Assembly: GCA_030141605.1 (NCBI GenBank)
Contig: JAQGDQ010000007.1
Coordinates: 795,173 to 855,172 of the forward strand
DNA: 60,000 bases
Reading direction: 5' to 3'
DNA from: Tubiluchus corallicola
Lineage: Eukaryota > Priapulida > Priapulimorpha > Priapulimorphida > Tubiluchidae
Positions within the stretch are counted from its first letter, which is position 1; each line of letters begins with the position of its first letter. A program made the position numbers and the translations under genes. Below are positions 1 to 11,110 of this stretch, piece after piece. The notes below the pieces were generated by a model. It had not been told where the DNA came from and ran no database searches. It saw only the letters and a program-made list of their open reading frames with translations.

Positions 1-1190
1 TAAACTTCATTCAGTTTATAAATGTAATAAAGCACTGATATTCGTACTAAGTATTATTTTGTACCGGCAGTAGAGAAAGACAATATCGCTAACTTAGTTA
101 CATTAGTCATTACCTAATCTCACCGTCGTAGATACATCGACCTTTCAAAAATCAAAAAAATCGCCGTTTAAAGTCCATCTTGCTCCGGTGAAAATGCAAC
201 ACACTATACATTTGTAAAAAAAGGCTAAAAAGCCGATTTTGCCAGGAGCAAAAATCAGCCAACGCACAAAGCAGGCTTGCGATGACTAACCAGCGAATTT
301 GCGAAAAGCAAATAAATCTGCTAACTTGCCCAATCAACGAACATGATCGATCAGTCTTTGGTCTCACGACACCGCGAAGGAATAATACTACCGCAGAATA
401 CAGACAGAAGCGAGCAACTCTAGCGAACAACTCGCCTTGTCTACAGACTTTATTGACCAGACTTATAACTGATAAGTAAATAATAGCGATGAGCATCGAA
501 CGTTCGAGATTTTTCACATTAGAACGACTTGAGCATAAATTTGTGAATTCGGATGATTCACAACTTTAACTACCGGCACATGACATTCTTTTTCATCAAA
601 ACATTTTGAAGGAGCATGCAATCAGCACAATTGTGCTATGATTTCTCTTCACAATTTCTAAACAAAATAAATGTTTTCACTGCAGAACAAAATCACGTTA
701 TATACATGTTATTTGGGAGATAGTTTTTTACTAATGATTAAAAAATGTATTTGAAGATCTTTAAAACTGAGTTGGAATTCCATTTGGATACGAAATCTTG
801 AAATTCGATTTGATTTGAATTCGAAAGTCAAAAATTCGATTAGATTCGAATTCGCTTTTTGATAGAGAAAGGCTAGTAAAATGTGATTGGTTTTTACCGT
901 AACGTATTATTTAAATTATTTTGGAAGACTAATGTGAATTACATATCACCAATATTACGTAAAGTTTTTTGTTTGTACAGTATTCTGCGCTCACTATGTA
1001 AAACTTGAAAATTATTACTGAGGATTTTAACGAAGGCGTTTTGTAGTTAAAACAAAACGAGCAAAAACAAAACGAACAAAACATTTTCAATTCTGTTCTA
1101 ACTGATTTTCTTCTAATTTAAAAATTTTGCATAATATAAAAATTGTAAAGTACAGGGTGAAATGTACCTCTTGCTGTAAAGGGCTTGAGC

Positions 1191-1563
1191 CTAGGGGGGG
1201 GTACAAAAAGAACAAGTAATCGTATGGAGCAACTAGTACTTCAGGCTCAGAGCATTGTTGAAAACGATATTATGATAGAATCTGTTGGTGCACGCAGTTT
1301 TAGTGTGGAAGCCGACAACCTCTCATACCTGCATTCTTGAGCAGTGCAACTACTTGAAGAGGCAACTGTCGTGGTCAAGATACATCAACCCTTCTTGAAG
1401 ATGCCTCGATCATAAATTTCTCTTCTGAATACCGGTGGACGACATGTTCTTGGGCAATCTCGGCTTCCACTCTGGGTTTTACGATTGTTTCATTGTGTTG
1501 AGTGGGGTTGGCAGCCAGTGAATTTTCAGGCCATTCAGTTCGTTGTTTTTGTACCCCGCCCCA
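1191..1563. mobile_element. MITE-like element with about 24 bp terminal inverted repeats
   Basis: The left end reads CTAGGGGGGGGTACAAAAAG. The reverse complement of the right end reads CTGGGGCGGGGTACAAAAAC. About 22 of the first 26 positions agree. The 373 bp in between hold no intact gene. No clear target-site duplication is visible, so the superfamily is not assigned. Confidence 0.55.
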
Positions 1564-1904
1564 GAAAAAGGAGTGATATCTACTATCTTGTATTTAACTT
1601 GCTTCAGAATTTGTGTAGAGTAGTATAATTCTTAGATTTAGTATTGATTTACTGCTAATAATCTACAAGGACAAACTCGAACTTGATGTTATTGGGTCAT
1701 CTGTTTGTAACTTGAGGGATAAAGATTTACTTAACATGATGTAAAAGTAATTAATTAAAATCCTTGCCAAACCCTGTTACCACCTGGTATGATATGCAAC
1801 CCGGATAAAAAGAAATTGAAAATTCTTCAATCATATCAAGCCCATATGAAGGGTTAGTAGCCTCAACGTCGGTGTGGAAAATCAAACACAGACATCGAGC
1901 AATC

Positions 1905-2800
1905 AGAGGGTGCGAGGTAAAAATGACCTGGTAAAATGGCATAGGCAAAAATGGCACAAGAAAAAGGGCACAAATGAAAAAGTTGGTAAAAGTGGCACGG
2001 TAAGAAATGGCACGGGAAAAATGGAACAGGAAAAATGGCAGAGGAGAAATGGCACAAGTAAAAATGGTTTAAATAGAAAAGTAGGAAAAATAGCACGTAT
2101 GTTAGTTTCACGTAGTTACCTTCTATAATAAGACTAGAATGCGCTCAGTAGGAATCAGATACCTGCCAAAGCGGAACAGTCCTTATTCGTCTGATTCTTC
2201 TGATAAAAAAACGTAAAACTAAGATGGACAAGCAAACATACAAAAATGTTCCTGTATTGGTATTACATAGACTAGCAAAATGCTCACAAAATATTTTGTT
2301 CGTTAATTGGAAATATAATCAATAGTTCACAAATATTCTACATAGTTTAACTAATTCGTAGTTGTTTATCCTGGAGGAGGTAATAAAAAAGAAGTACTAA
2401 ACACACTTAAGATACCTCCACGAAGTGATTTACGAATGCTTTTCCGTACTTGGTCTTCGGTCAAACTTTGCGAAAAAGTAACGGGCGAAAAAACGCCAGT
2501 TTTGGCACCCGCCGTCTCCACAAAGTTTCGTGGAAAAGTTTCTGTGGAAGCATAACTTCCTCTGCAGAGGTGAAGTAGTTATCCCCCACAGTAACCCTAA
2601 CCCTAAATTCATATTTTATTAAGTGTGCCAGTTTTCCTGTGCCACTTTTACCTACTTTTCCATTTGTGCCATTTTTTCTCGTGCCATTTTAGCACGCCAT
2701 TTTTTCTGTGCCATTTTCCCTGTGCTATTTTACCTATTTTTTATTTGTGCCAGTTTTTCCCGTGTCATTTATACCTACGTTCGTCTAAAGTGCTACCTGG
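1905..2800. repeat. Foldback structure: inverted arms of a short minisatellite
   Basis: About 1915-2100 is made of degenerate tandem units like AAAATGGCACRGG, 10-14 bp long. About 2620-2790 holds the same units in reverse complement (CCYGTGCCATTTT). One block of about 35 bp, around GGCACAAATGRAAAAGTWGG, is shared by both arms in opposite orientation. The spacer of about 500 bp has a less AT-rich core and ends in CCCTAACCCTAA. Open frames through the arms are just the repeat translated. It resembles Foldback-type elements, whose long terminal repeats contain subrepeats; that class is inferred. Confidence 0.6.
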
Positions 2801-3308
2801 AAACTATGGAGCACAAATAGTACAGTGCAGGAGAATAAGCTTTTTATAAATTCAAGTGAATTTATACGCCAATGTTGTTTTGTGGACACGTGACTTTCAA
2901 AACTCAGAATATGGGATAAGCCAATTAGGGAATAGAAATGGAGATTTGAAATGACTTACATTACTGGGTGGCACGCATTAAATGGGTGGATGGGGCTGAT
3001 TAAATGGATTTTTCATTAGTTGTCGTGTATTCTGAGTTCTGGAAGTGACCATGAACAGTCTTGGGGTATAAGCCTATCTGAGTTTATAAAATTTCTAATA
3101 TTGTGTACTCATTGTGTCCAGTAGCTTCCGAGTAATAATATTCGAGCTTCACGTCCATACAGACATTGAGGGATCTGGAAACGTCTTAGCATTCATCCGC
3201 ACGAGAGCCTTGGTGACAAACGAAACTCTGGGTCGCAAATGAAAACAGATAACCAACGAAAGCGTCTGTACTATAAATGACAATATTCATCAAGCTTGAC
3301 AGTTGACA

Positions 3309-3326
3309 CACGTGATTATGACGTAA
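3309..3326 (+). promoter_or_regulatory. E-box and CRE-like site upstream of the SAMD15-like gene
   Basis: CACGTG lies at 3309-3314 and TGACGTAA, a one-mismatch CRE, at 3319-3326. They are about 70 bp upstream of the start codon at 3396. CRE sites bound by CREB/CREM are common in male-germline promoters. The regulatory role here is inferred from motif and position only. Confidence 0.35.
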
Positions 3327-3395
3327 TTTAGACTTGGACTAATGAAACCTGGAAGTGCTCGTCATTAATATAGGACCAAATTCTTGTAACATAAT

Positions 3396-3942
3396 ATGGC
3401 CGTGACAAATAAAAGTATTTTCAATCGAAACGACAGGGAAGACTTGGCACGCCGCCTACCAGTCTGTCTGGCTTGGGGAACTCACGATGTTAGCTTATGG
3501 ATTGAATATTTGGGATTTCCGTATTACAAGGTATGCTAATTTCATGACGCAATGCACTTTGTACGGCTGCTAAAGCTAATTAAAAAAATAACTTCCGGTT
3601 TACGCCTAGTATGTTTTAATTAATTTTGACCACCCGTACAATAGGCCTACATCAAATTTAGTCTTGGTTACGGCTGCCCCAGAATAAGCTGCAAAAATTG
3701 TATCACAAAAACAAAAAACTAATACCTTAGTGCCAGTTTTAAGCAACAATACTAATTAGTAGCGTTGATAGTCTCAATTTGCAACAGGAAGCGTTTCTGG
3801 TTAACAACATAAACGGTAGAAGATTAATGCTGCTAGATGCGTCTAACCTTCCGAAGATGGGTATTACTAACTTTGACGACATTAAGGTTAGTCCACACAA
3901 ACGATAATTGCAAAGGCAGAATTACGGAGAGGGTATTGCACG

Positions 3943-3981
<39 letters not shown>

Positions 3982-4415
3982 AGAAAGAGGGGAGATAGAA
4001 AGAGAAAGAAGGAGAGCGAGACAGAGAAAGAAGATGAGCGTATATTTTACAAGAAAAGTAAGATAATAAAAAAGGTACGAAAAAAATGGAAAAATGAAGA
4101 GAAAGAACGAAATACAATAAATAAAAGCAAAAATGGAGTGTAGAATTGAAAAGTAGAAAGGAAATAAGAAGCAAAGAAAACGAATTTTGAATAAGAACTT
4201 GTGTAATACTCACATAATAATGCTTTCTGTTGAAGGTCATAACGGCCGCTGTAAGAAACTTACTTGGCATAGGAATGACTGATTGGAACAGAAGCATAGA
4301 ATTACACAGAAGAGAAACATTAGAATTATTCCTGGAGCAAAAAACTACGACTGGAAAAACAGCTGATGAACTGAATATTGTGGATTTTGTTATTCAACAC
4401 AAACTGCCACTGTAG
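3396..4415 (+). CDS. SAM-domain protein, SAMD15-like (3 exons, 137 aa)
   Basis: Exons are 3396-3530, 3788-3886 and 4236-4415, all joined in phase 0, giving 137 residues. A TAA lies in frame three codons before the ATG, so this start is well placed. The SAM fold begins near residue 29 (HDVSLWIEYLGFPYYK), continues across the first junction into EAFLVNNINGRRLMLLDAS and LPKMGITNFDDIK, and ends near residue 90. The short C-terminal part (NRSIELHRRETLELFLEQK, then TGKTAD) matches what I recall of SAMD15-type proteins. SAM domains mediate protein-protein oligomerisation. Vertebrate SAMD15 is longer and expressed mainly in testis; this product is essentially the SAM module plus a short tail. No AATAAA lies close to the stop; ATTAAA at 4752-4757 is a weak candidate. 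SAM domain is near certain; SAMD15 orthology is probable. Confidence 0.8.
3945..4195 (+). repeat. Polypurine tract with (GA)n core in SAMD15-like intron 2
   Basis: About 250 bp are almost purely A and G on this strand, with an uninterrupted (AG)n run at about 3955-3980. The long open frame on the other strand here is just translated polypyrimidine (Ser/Leu/Phe-rich) and is not a gene. Confidence 0.85.
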
Positions 4416-5441
4416 GAAAAGGCACAAATTTATCTTATACTTGAATATGAATATACTCGAATTATACTTGAAGTGAATTTTATACAGTTTTGCGACCTTA
4501 GTAAGTATTTACTTTTAATTTAGCAATCGATGTCGCTGTTAAGCTTATTCGCTTATGTATGCGATAATTGTTTTATTAATACTGCATTGTTACAATCACG
4601 TTTTCTTTTGTTTTTTCAGGGTAAAAGTGTTTAATGGGTCAAAAATTTTACACATAAATTTAATGTTTCAGAATAACATAGCAATTAATATTACACTCTG
4701 TCTCTCGAAAAATAACTTGTTTTTTATGTATAGAAATACAAAAATTTAATATTAAAATTCTAATTTGTGAACGATCGTCGTGAATTACCATGCATAGTGT
4801 GTATTCAAGCATTCAGCATAATTATAATACTTAACCATTTACATTTGTAACATATAAGCATAAAATTCAGGCTGACAAAGCTTCGCAGGAGACGAATCAT
4901 ATCGATTTCAATTCTTTGCAATTGTAAAATATCATTGCATTTGACTAGCTTCCTTGCAACCCAACATTTTATTGAACACAACAAAATAAAAGTCGTTTTT
5001 AAGGTTGTCCACTTAAAAACGATGCAAATGGTGACAGTGCAAATACATTACAAACAAGAACAAATCGAAGTTTAAAGGGTTTCGACTATTTTAACATAAA
5101 GACATTTCAAATAGTTCCACATAATAAAAATAATACTTGTTTCAATCAGCCAAGAGTGAATGAATCATATTAGTTAAGCTTGTACTTCTGTCTACAATGA
5201 ACTGGACCAGAATAAAATTTAGTCATTTTTGGCAGGTTAGAAGCGTTATAGGCACTTAGGCCTTATTCAATTTTTATTTAATTCACGATAAATATGAAAT
5301 ACATTGTTGTTTAATCAATTTTAGCTAATCACAAAATAAACTTCAAGAAATGGTGTATCACAAATGGTGTACAATCATCTATTAAAAATTTATTAAAGAT
5401 GTAATAAAATTTTGTATGAGGCTTAATCCATTTCTTAAACT
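4416..5441. other. Convergent intergenic gap between SAMD15-like and TSSK-like genes
   Basis: The two genes point at each other across about 1 kb that must hold both 3' UTRs. The DNA is AT-rich with no further exon visible. Confidence 0.6.
5389..5394 (-). terminator. Poly(A) signal of the TSSK-like gene
   Basis: AATAAA on the minus strand, 47 nt after the stop codon, which is a typical distance for a very short 3' UTR. Confidence 0.5.
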
Positions 5442-8400
5442 TCATCCTGCCTCACCCATACTTGACTTATCAATGTGAAGCCATTCCATGTTTCTAATCT
5501 GGTTAATGTTAGCTCGTTTAGTTACGTCTGTCTCTAGAATGCGTCGCATGACATCAATGCATTTCGGGTCGAGTTTATTTAGCAGCTTGGTGGGGATAGG
5601 CAACTTGTTACTTAACTGCGTTTCCAGCATTTTCTTAATGTTGGAATCATCGTACGGCATGGAGCCGCAGACCATAATAAATAGAATGCATCCCATGCTC
5701 CACACGTCGTACATTTTTGGGTTGTACGGGATGCCTTGCAGAATTTCTGGTGCTGCATAGGCAGCGCTACCACAATAGGTGTTGCTAAGGATACGTTTGT
5801 TTGTTTCCCAATCAACTGCAAAAAAGTTAAACAGTTTACACAAATGATGATACAAACTCATAGTCAATTTAATTTTGAAACCAAGCAGGAACTGTGATAA
5901 AGTTGGAAGACAGCGTGGATCACAGTTAGAATCGCTCTAGCGTGAATGATGATCAGTGTGATGATCTAATATTGGAAATGCTGAAATTGGCTAGCCAGTT
6001 ATAAGGGATGAACTTTGAACTGTCATGATCGCCGGTGCACACAGTAATCTAGTGGCACTGGCATCTGCCCTGTAAGCAAGAGGCTTCTGTTTCAAATCCA
6101 GACTGTGAAACAATTTTTTCACACTTCCTGTTTTCCAAAGTTTGGTTTTAAAATTCATTTAAATGTGGTTTGTAGGATCAGTAGAATGTTGATGAGAAGA
6201 TTGTAATTCACAGGAAGGAAAATGGATCAAGTCAAAGAGTCTTGTTAACAAATTTGCAATAGCATTAACAAAGATTACTAGAACGATATTCACTGGTTAG
6301 CTAGTTGGGACCTAAGCTGCCTTGGCCGGGATTGTGTGGTTCACAGTCGTCTGCATGAACATGGCCATCGATCACCTGTAAAGTTTATCATATGCGTCCA
6401 AAACAAGCGCACTTTTACCTTTTGGAATTTTATTTATGATTATTGATTAGACCTGTTTTTCTTTAAAACTTAATTGACCACTATGACGCGTGACCATTAC
6501 TTATAACGTATTACATACAATGGTCCGCTGTATGGAATGGAACGCAGTAATACGCATATATCTAAAATTAAGAGAAGATCCGGTCTTATAGCTCCTCACT
6601 TACTTTTGCTGGAGATTTCCAATTAGTACGTTATACTAAAATCATTATTCGAGGTTTTAGCATATCTGCAATTCAAAGTTGACAAACAGCCCGTTTACAA
6701 CACTCCGTTTTCATTCAGTTTTTCTGTCAGAATAGAACTCGTCCTGCCCGTCCGAGTCTTTTCTGCCAAGTGCCAACAGGAATCAGATCATATGTACCTT
6801 CTCAAGGGGTCTGCCGTTTTTAACAGAAATCAGTGATGACAGTGAGGAAACTATGTTGCCTGCTAAGCTTAGTAGAAACGTACTCTTTCGATTAAATTTC
6901 CTAAAAACGAAACCTGCCTTTTTAGGAAAGACTTATTTGACAGTTTTTAGGTTTGAAATGGCCCGGATTTCGTCTAGATTGTGTGGGTTACCGGATGGTT
7001 GTCCAAGAAAAAAAATTCCGTTTCTAGTGACCGAGAGAATTCCCAAAAAAATATGAATCCTCCCATAACAAGTAACGTATTCCCTTTGGAGAAATAATGT
7101 GGAAAAAATACAACCGTACAGAAAAAGAAACACTTGCTTAAGCTTCAGGTTTTAAATAAGTTTGAAATCAAGACGCAACATCAGTTTCAATAGATAAAGT
7201 GCAAAGACAAGGTTCAATTGACTTACTGCAATATCTTGAAAATCCAAAATCAGTAATTTTCACATGCATGTGCTGGTGAAGTAGAACATTTTCGCATTTT
7301 AAATCTCGGTGCACTATGTTCAGATTGTGACAGAATCTAATGGCCTCTACCACTTCACGAAACATTCGCTTGGACACGCTGTTTGCTATGGCACCATGTG
7401 ACTGAAAAAATACGAACTAGTCATGCAGGCTGCTCAAAATGGGGCTGTTTTTGTGATTGTTTATCTGGTCGATCTGTTTAGCTTGTGCATTTTATTAAGC
7501 GCATACCATTACTAATTAACAATGTATTGATGTTTCACATGAGAAACAATGTGTGATCATGGGTTAAACATTAATATGGAGTATTCACTCTGCTTGTAGC
7601 GTCCGAACGCGCGGACACGCTGCAGGTAAAAAAAGTTCAGAGCATTATTATGACAATAATTATAATGAATATTCTATCTTCTGTTTGTGCTACACTATAT
7701 AGCATACTCATTTTTATGCTTTCACCATATTTACTTCAAGTGCAGTTGATTAGTAGGCAGATAATCATCGAGCGTATACTAGATAGCAGGCGACTTGCGT
7801 AAATTGTTCAACTATAAATATGGCGAGAATGTAAGAATCTTCTTTCAAACGTTATAGTATTATAGTGTTCAGCTCCGTGATGTGATCAACAGTTTGGAAC
7901 AAACTAGTACACTGTATGAAGCACTGAGTTTCTCTTTTCTTGTGCCAAATAAATTTCAGCTTCCTAGCTGTGCTACGGCGCCTTTCCACATTAGAATGGA
8001 ATTTAGTAAAGCGAAATCGACCGCCAAGGCCTGCAAAGTATAATTTACTAAACTACGCAGTTGATTACGTTACGATCGTAAGATGGCACCAATTGCTCTG
8101 ACAAAACCTTTGGAATATTCTGTGCAACGTCACAGTACAGAAAAATTGCAAAAAGCAGGGGATGCTTGTCATTACAGAGGTGGCGCCAATAAAACAACAA
8201 ACAACAACGAAAACGAGAACGAGAACGAGAACAACGACAACACGACGACGAAATAGACATCTTTATTCGCAAGTTTTTGAATTTTGTTACTTCGCCGGGG
8301 AGTAACCACGTACCTTTATATGTTCGAGAAGATCGCCGCCGTCTGCCTTCTCCATAAAGATGTAAGTTTTATCGTCGATTTCCTTCATGGAAAAGATTCT

Positions 8401-10819
8401 GATGATGTTAGCGTGTTGCAAGTGTGGCAAAATCTAAAATAATAATAACATTTAACGTTGTTTTTAAAATAAAGATGCTTTGGCAGAACCAAGCGCAAGG
8501 GAAGTGTACACTATAGAGCAAAAATTTACCGAAGAACAAGAAGAGAAATGGAAGAAAAGGTGAAATGAAAAATACTAAAAATGCAACATGAAGGACAGAA
8601 AGTGAATGATAATATAAGAAAGAGAAAAGAATAAAAAAAAACGAAAAGGTGAAACGAAACAAAAAAGGTGAGAATAGAAAAAGAAAACGAAATAAAGGAA
8701 GAAGGGAGGTTAGAAACAGAAGGTAGAAAAGGAGGTGAGGAACAGAAAGTGCATGGACAAAAGAAGAAGAAACGAAAGAATTGTACTTAAAGACGAGAGG
8801 TACCTAAAAAAACAGAAAAAACAGAGAAGCAGAAAAAACTGGTAGGTAGAAAAATGATGGAAAAGGATAAACTAAGAAAAGATTGACGAAAGGTTGAATG
8901 AAAAAACGGTTGAATTAAAGAAGAATAAAAAGAAGAAAGATGGAATAAGCGAAAATATTATTTCCTTAACTCGGAAAATGCTTGTCGAAAAATTCACATT
9001 TGACCTAATTCTAAATTTCGCTGTGAATATTTTATTAGTCCCTTTTATTTCAAACTCTTTCACATACTTCTAACTCACGTGGCAGGAATTTGGTTAGGTA
9101 ATCCTGGGGTGCCTTGCTGCGTGAAATGATTTTAACTGCCATTGGATGCGGAGTTTGCATTTTTCCTCTGATAAAGTCACATGACCTGAAAATGAAAACA
9201 TTTTTTGACACTAGGCCATGTGTAGGCATCATCGTTAAGAGCAACTGTTTTCTAGACGCCTCAGAAAAGAAATATTTAAAAAGTATTGATGAAAATTCTA
9301 AAGTAACGCAACTTGATAATGGTGACACTCTTTTTACACAGTAATCTTAATAAAACGGACTGTGTTCAACAGGTTATTGAACACTTTATAATCACGATCA
9401 CTGGTTTTTTAGTTCTCGTTCCATTTCATCATTCAATCAGCTATTCACATCAATGTGTATATTTATCATTATCTCATTTATTAATCCTTTTTTTTAAGAT
9501 TTCCGCGTACAGTTTGGCCTGTGAAGCTATGCTTTCAAGTTCAAACTGCATGCATCAAAATTAGTGTGCACACGCTAGCTACAAATGAGTATTTACTTGT
9601 TATCTGGACTGTTTGTATTTGTATTTCTATTTCTATTTAACTTACTGGATTATTATCTGTATTTTAGTGATATTATTGTAAGATGCAGCGCGGAAATGAA
9701 TGAACTCTTTAATTCTTGAAGAACTTACAGGCAAAGTTTATATCTGACTTTAAAAAGTTAGTTAGTTCTTATAATAAGAACAAGTGAATTATATTAATTG
9801 GCAAGTAGATCGTACCAGATGGTGAAATAAGGTAGTGTACGTCGTGGTACTGACAATTTTAGGCAGTTTCAATGAAAAACATTCTTAAGTGAGCTATAAT
9901 TATGACATCTTAGCAACGTGAACAAAACAAACAATGGAAGCATTCAAAGCAAACTGTCCACAAGAACAAGAACAACAACGCAAACAAGTACTAGACATCT
10001 TAAACTGGGTTGTAATAAATGAAGTCTGCGAGTTGCTACTTATTAAAATTTGGGAAATTTGTTGACCAAAACGAGCAATTCCCCCTTTTTCATTCGTTCT
10101 TTTGGGAAATTAGCTACTACTTTTTGTTCTAGCCTCAGGTTAGCGATAAGTGTAAAATAGCAGCAATAATCATTATTCCTTCCTTTTCGTAAAGGCATTG
10201 ATACTGGTTCAGGTTCATTTTGTGTGTAATTAATTATTTTACAGTTACAGTTTGAGGGTAAACTGAAAAAAATTAAATAAAACGAGCAAACAAACAGCCA
10301 TTCTGTAAGGTCAACAAGCTGTTTTGGGACATGGGAATCCGTGGGAGTCTGGCAGAGATGTCTGCGAATTGATTTTTTCGTGTGGACTTGATGACGGTTG
10401 ATAATTTTGCCTCTGATAACCCTAGAACCAGCCTATTATAGGGTTTCATTATTTTGTGATAAGCACAATTGGACATACCGTACTTTTGCGTACGTTCCAG
10501 ATCCAATTTCGGGACCCAGGTTATATCCCATCCGTTGTAGTTCCAATTTTTCATAGTCAACAGGTGAATGTTCCTTCTTTGCGCGACGTTGGATGAAAGA
10601 CATACTATGTCGCGGTCTCTTTTTAGGTGGTTCCAGCGTGCTTCGGGTCCCCACTATGACCGGGTCACCGCCACTTTGCTCCTTATGCCGTTCCTTGCGG
10701 CCAACCTGATGCAGAGCCGTATGACCTTCCTTGGGATGAACAGTGAGAAGATTCGTCCAGGGGTAAATCTCCAAATCACTGTTGTGTCCGGTTTTCGGCC
10801 TTTCACGCTCCGTGGACAT
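5442..10819 (-). CDS. Testis-specific serine/threonine kinase (TSSK family), 5 exons, 375 aa
   Basis: Exons on the minus strand are 10819-10479, 9185-9068, 8433-8314, 7401-7227 and 5815-5442. Their phases close to one 375-residue frame. TGA lies in frame three codons before the ATG. The kinase domain starts near residue 99. It has glycine loop GSGTYAKV, lysine 132 (MAVKII), the helix-C glutamate in FLPRELE, HRDLKCEN at 224-231 (catalytic Asp 226), DFG at 244-246, activation-loop Thr 264 in NTYCGSAAYAAPE, and DVWSMG. All catalytic residues are present. FLPRE, CGSAAYAAPE and VCGSMPYDD are TSSK signatures; TSSKs act late in spermiogenesis. The first 98 residues are a basic, low-complexity extension lacking in the short-N-terminus TSSK1/2 proteins, and the protein ends soon after the kinase domain. 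Family is near certain; the subtype (TSSK1/2, 3 or 4) is not resolved. Expression likely comes from the promoter shared with the gene at 11111. Confidence 0.93.
6036..6110 (+). repeat. tRNA-derived SINE head in TSSK-like intron 4
   Basis: An A-box-like stretch lies at 6043-6061, an anticodon-loop-like CCTGTAA at 6069-6075 and a B-box-like GTTTCAAATCC at 6089-6099. The loop with TGT suggests descent from a Thr-UGU tRNA. The acceptor stem does not pair, so this is not a functional tRNA. A related copy lies at 39541-39620 on the other strand. Confidence 0.55.
8185..8250 (+). repeat. Degenerate (AACGAG)n / (AAC)n microsatellite
   Basis: A short imperfect run of AAC, AACGAG and ACGACG units in the intron between TSSK-like exons 3 and 4. 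Confidence 0.7.
8513..8960 (+). repeat. Long polypurine tract in TSSK-like intron 2
   Basis: About 450 bp on the plus strand are dominated by A and G with few pyrimidines. The transcribed gene runs the other way, so the pre-mRNA carries a long polypyrimidine stretch upstream of the acceptor at 8434. No coding signal. Confidence 0.85.
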
Positions 10820-11110
10820 TGTCGTTCACTGCGCGGACCTGAGAGAACACGCCCTCCGACCCCGCCCTAACGAATTTCTGTCCTCATGTGTGTGATGGCC
10901 GTCAAGGATCACGAGGCCAGCGACGGAGGTAAACAAGTAAAGCAACATGAAGAGACAGTATGCAAGGCTAAGCTCATCACGTTGTTGCCAATAGCCACGT
11001 AATGCATTGTAGACTTTTAGCAATAACTCAGCCAATTGTCGCTATAGCAACAGCGAGAATTTCCAGCCAGAGAACGCGAAGTCGTCGTTTTCTGGAATAC
11101 TTTTGCAATC
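10820..11110. promoter_or_regulatory. Bidirectional promoter between TSSK-like and CFAP97D2-like genes
   Basis: Only 291 bp separate the two divergent start codons, so both 5' UTRs and both core promoters must lie here unless there are unseen upstream exons. The segment is clearly richer in G+C than its surroundings. It holds a GC box (CCCCGCCC, 10860-10867), CCAAT at 10988-10992, a full X-box match at 11038-11051 and a degenerate second X-box (GTTGCC-AAT-AGCCAC) at 10984-10998. No TATA box is evident. Shared use by the two genes is inferred from spacing. Confidence 0.7.
11038..11051 (+). promoter_or_regulatory. RFX-type X-box
   Basis: GTCGCTATAGCAAC fits every position of the published ciliary X-box consensus RYYNYYATRRNRAC. 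It consists of two RFX half sites around AT. It lies about 60 bp upstream of the CFAP97D2-like ATG and about 220 bp upstream of the TSSK-like ATG. RFX factors drive cilium and sperm-flagellum genes, and the adjacent gene belongs to such a family. Binding is inferred. Confidence 0.65.

Larger units (their letters stand above)
1..3395. other. Gene-poor upstream region
   Basis: No exon of a recognisable protein family was found. About 180-520 is less AT-rich and stays open on both strands, but neither translation resembles a family I know and no splice-supported continuation is visible. Two repeat structures, at 1191-1563 and about 1905-2800, are described separately. Two and a half telomere-like CCCTAA units lie at about 2590-2606. 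Confidence 0.5.

Noticed and set aside
152-517. 121-codon minus-strand frame and overlapping 65-codon plus-strand frame
   Set aside because: Neither translation resembles a known family, and two overlapping antisense frames in a less AT-rich patch are expected by chance. No splice partner was found.
1874-2128. 84-codon Lys/Gly/Trp-rich frame
   Set aside because: It is the translated GGCAC/AAAAT minisatellite; the mirror frames at 2623-2849 are the inverted arm.
3833-4297. 154-codon Ser/Leu/Phe-rich minus-strand frame
   Set aside because: It is the polypyrimidine side of the (GA)n tract and lies antisense to true SAMD15-like exons.
6036-6110. Functional tRNA-Thr gene
   Set aside because: Acceptor and D stems do not pair, there is no Pol III terminator at the expected place, and a diverged sister copy exists at 39541.
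8408-8662. 84-codon hydrophobic frame that could look like membrane protein
   Set aside because: It is a translation of the long polypurine/polypyrimidine tract in a kinase intron.
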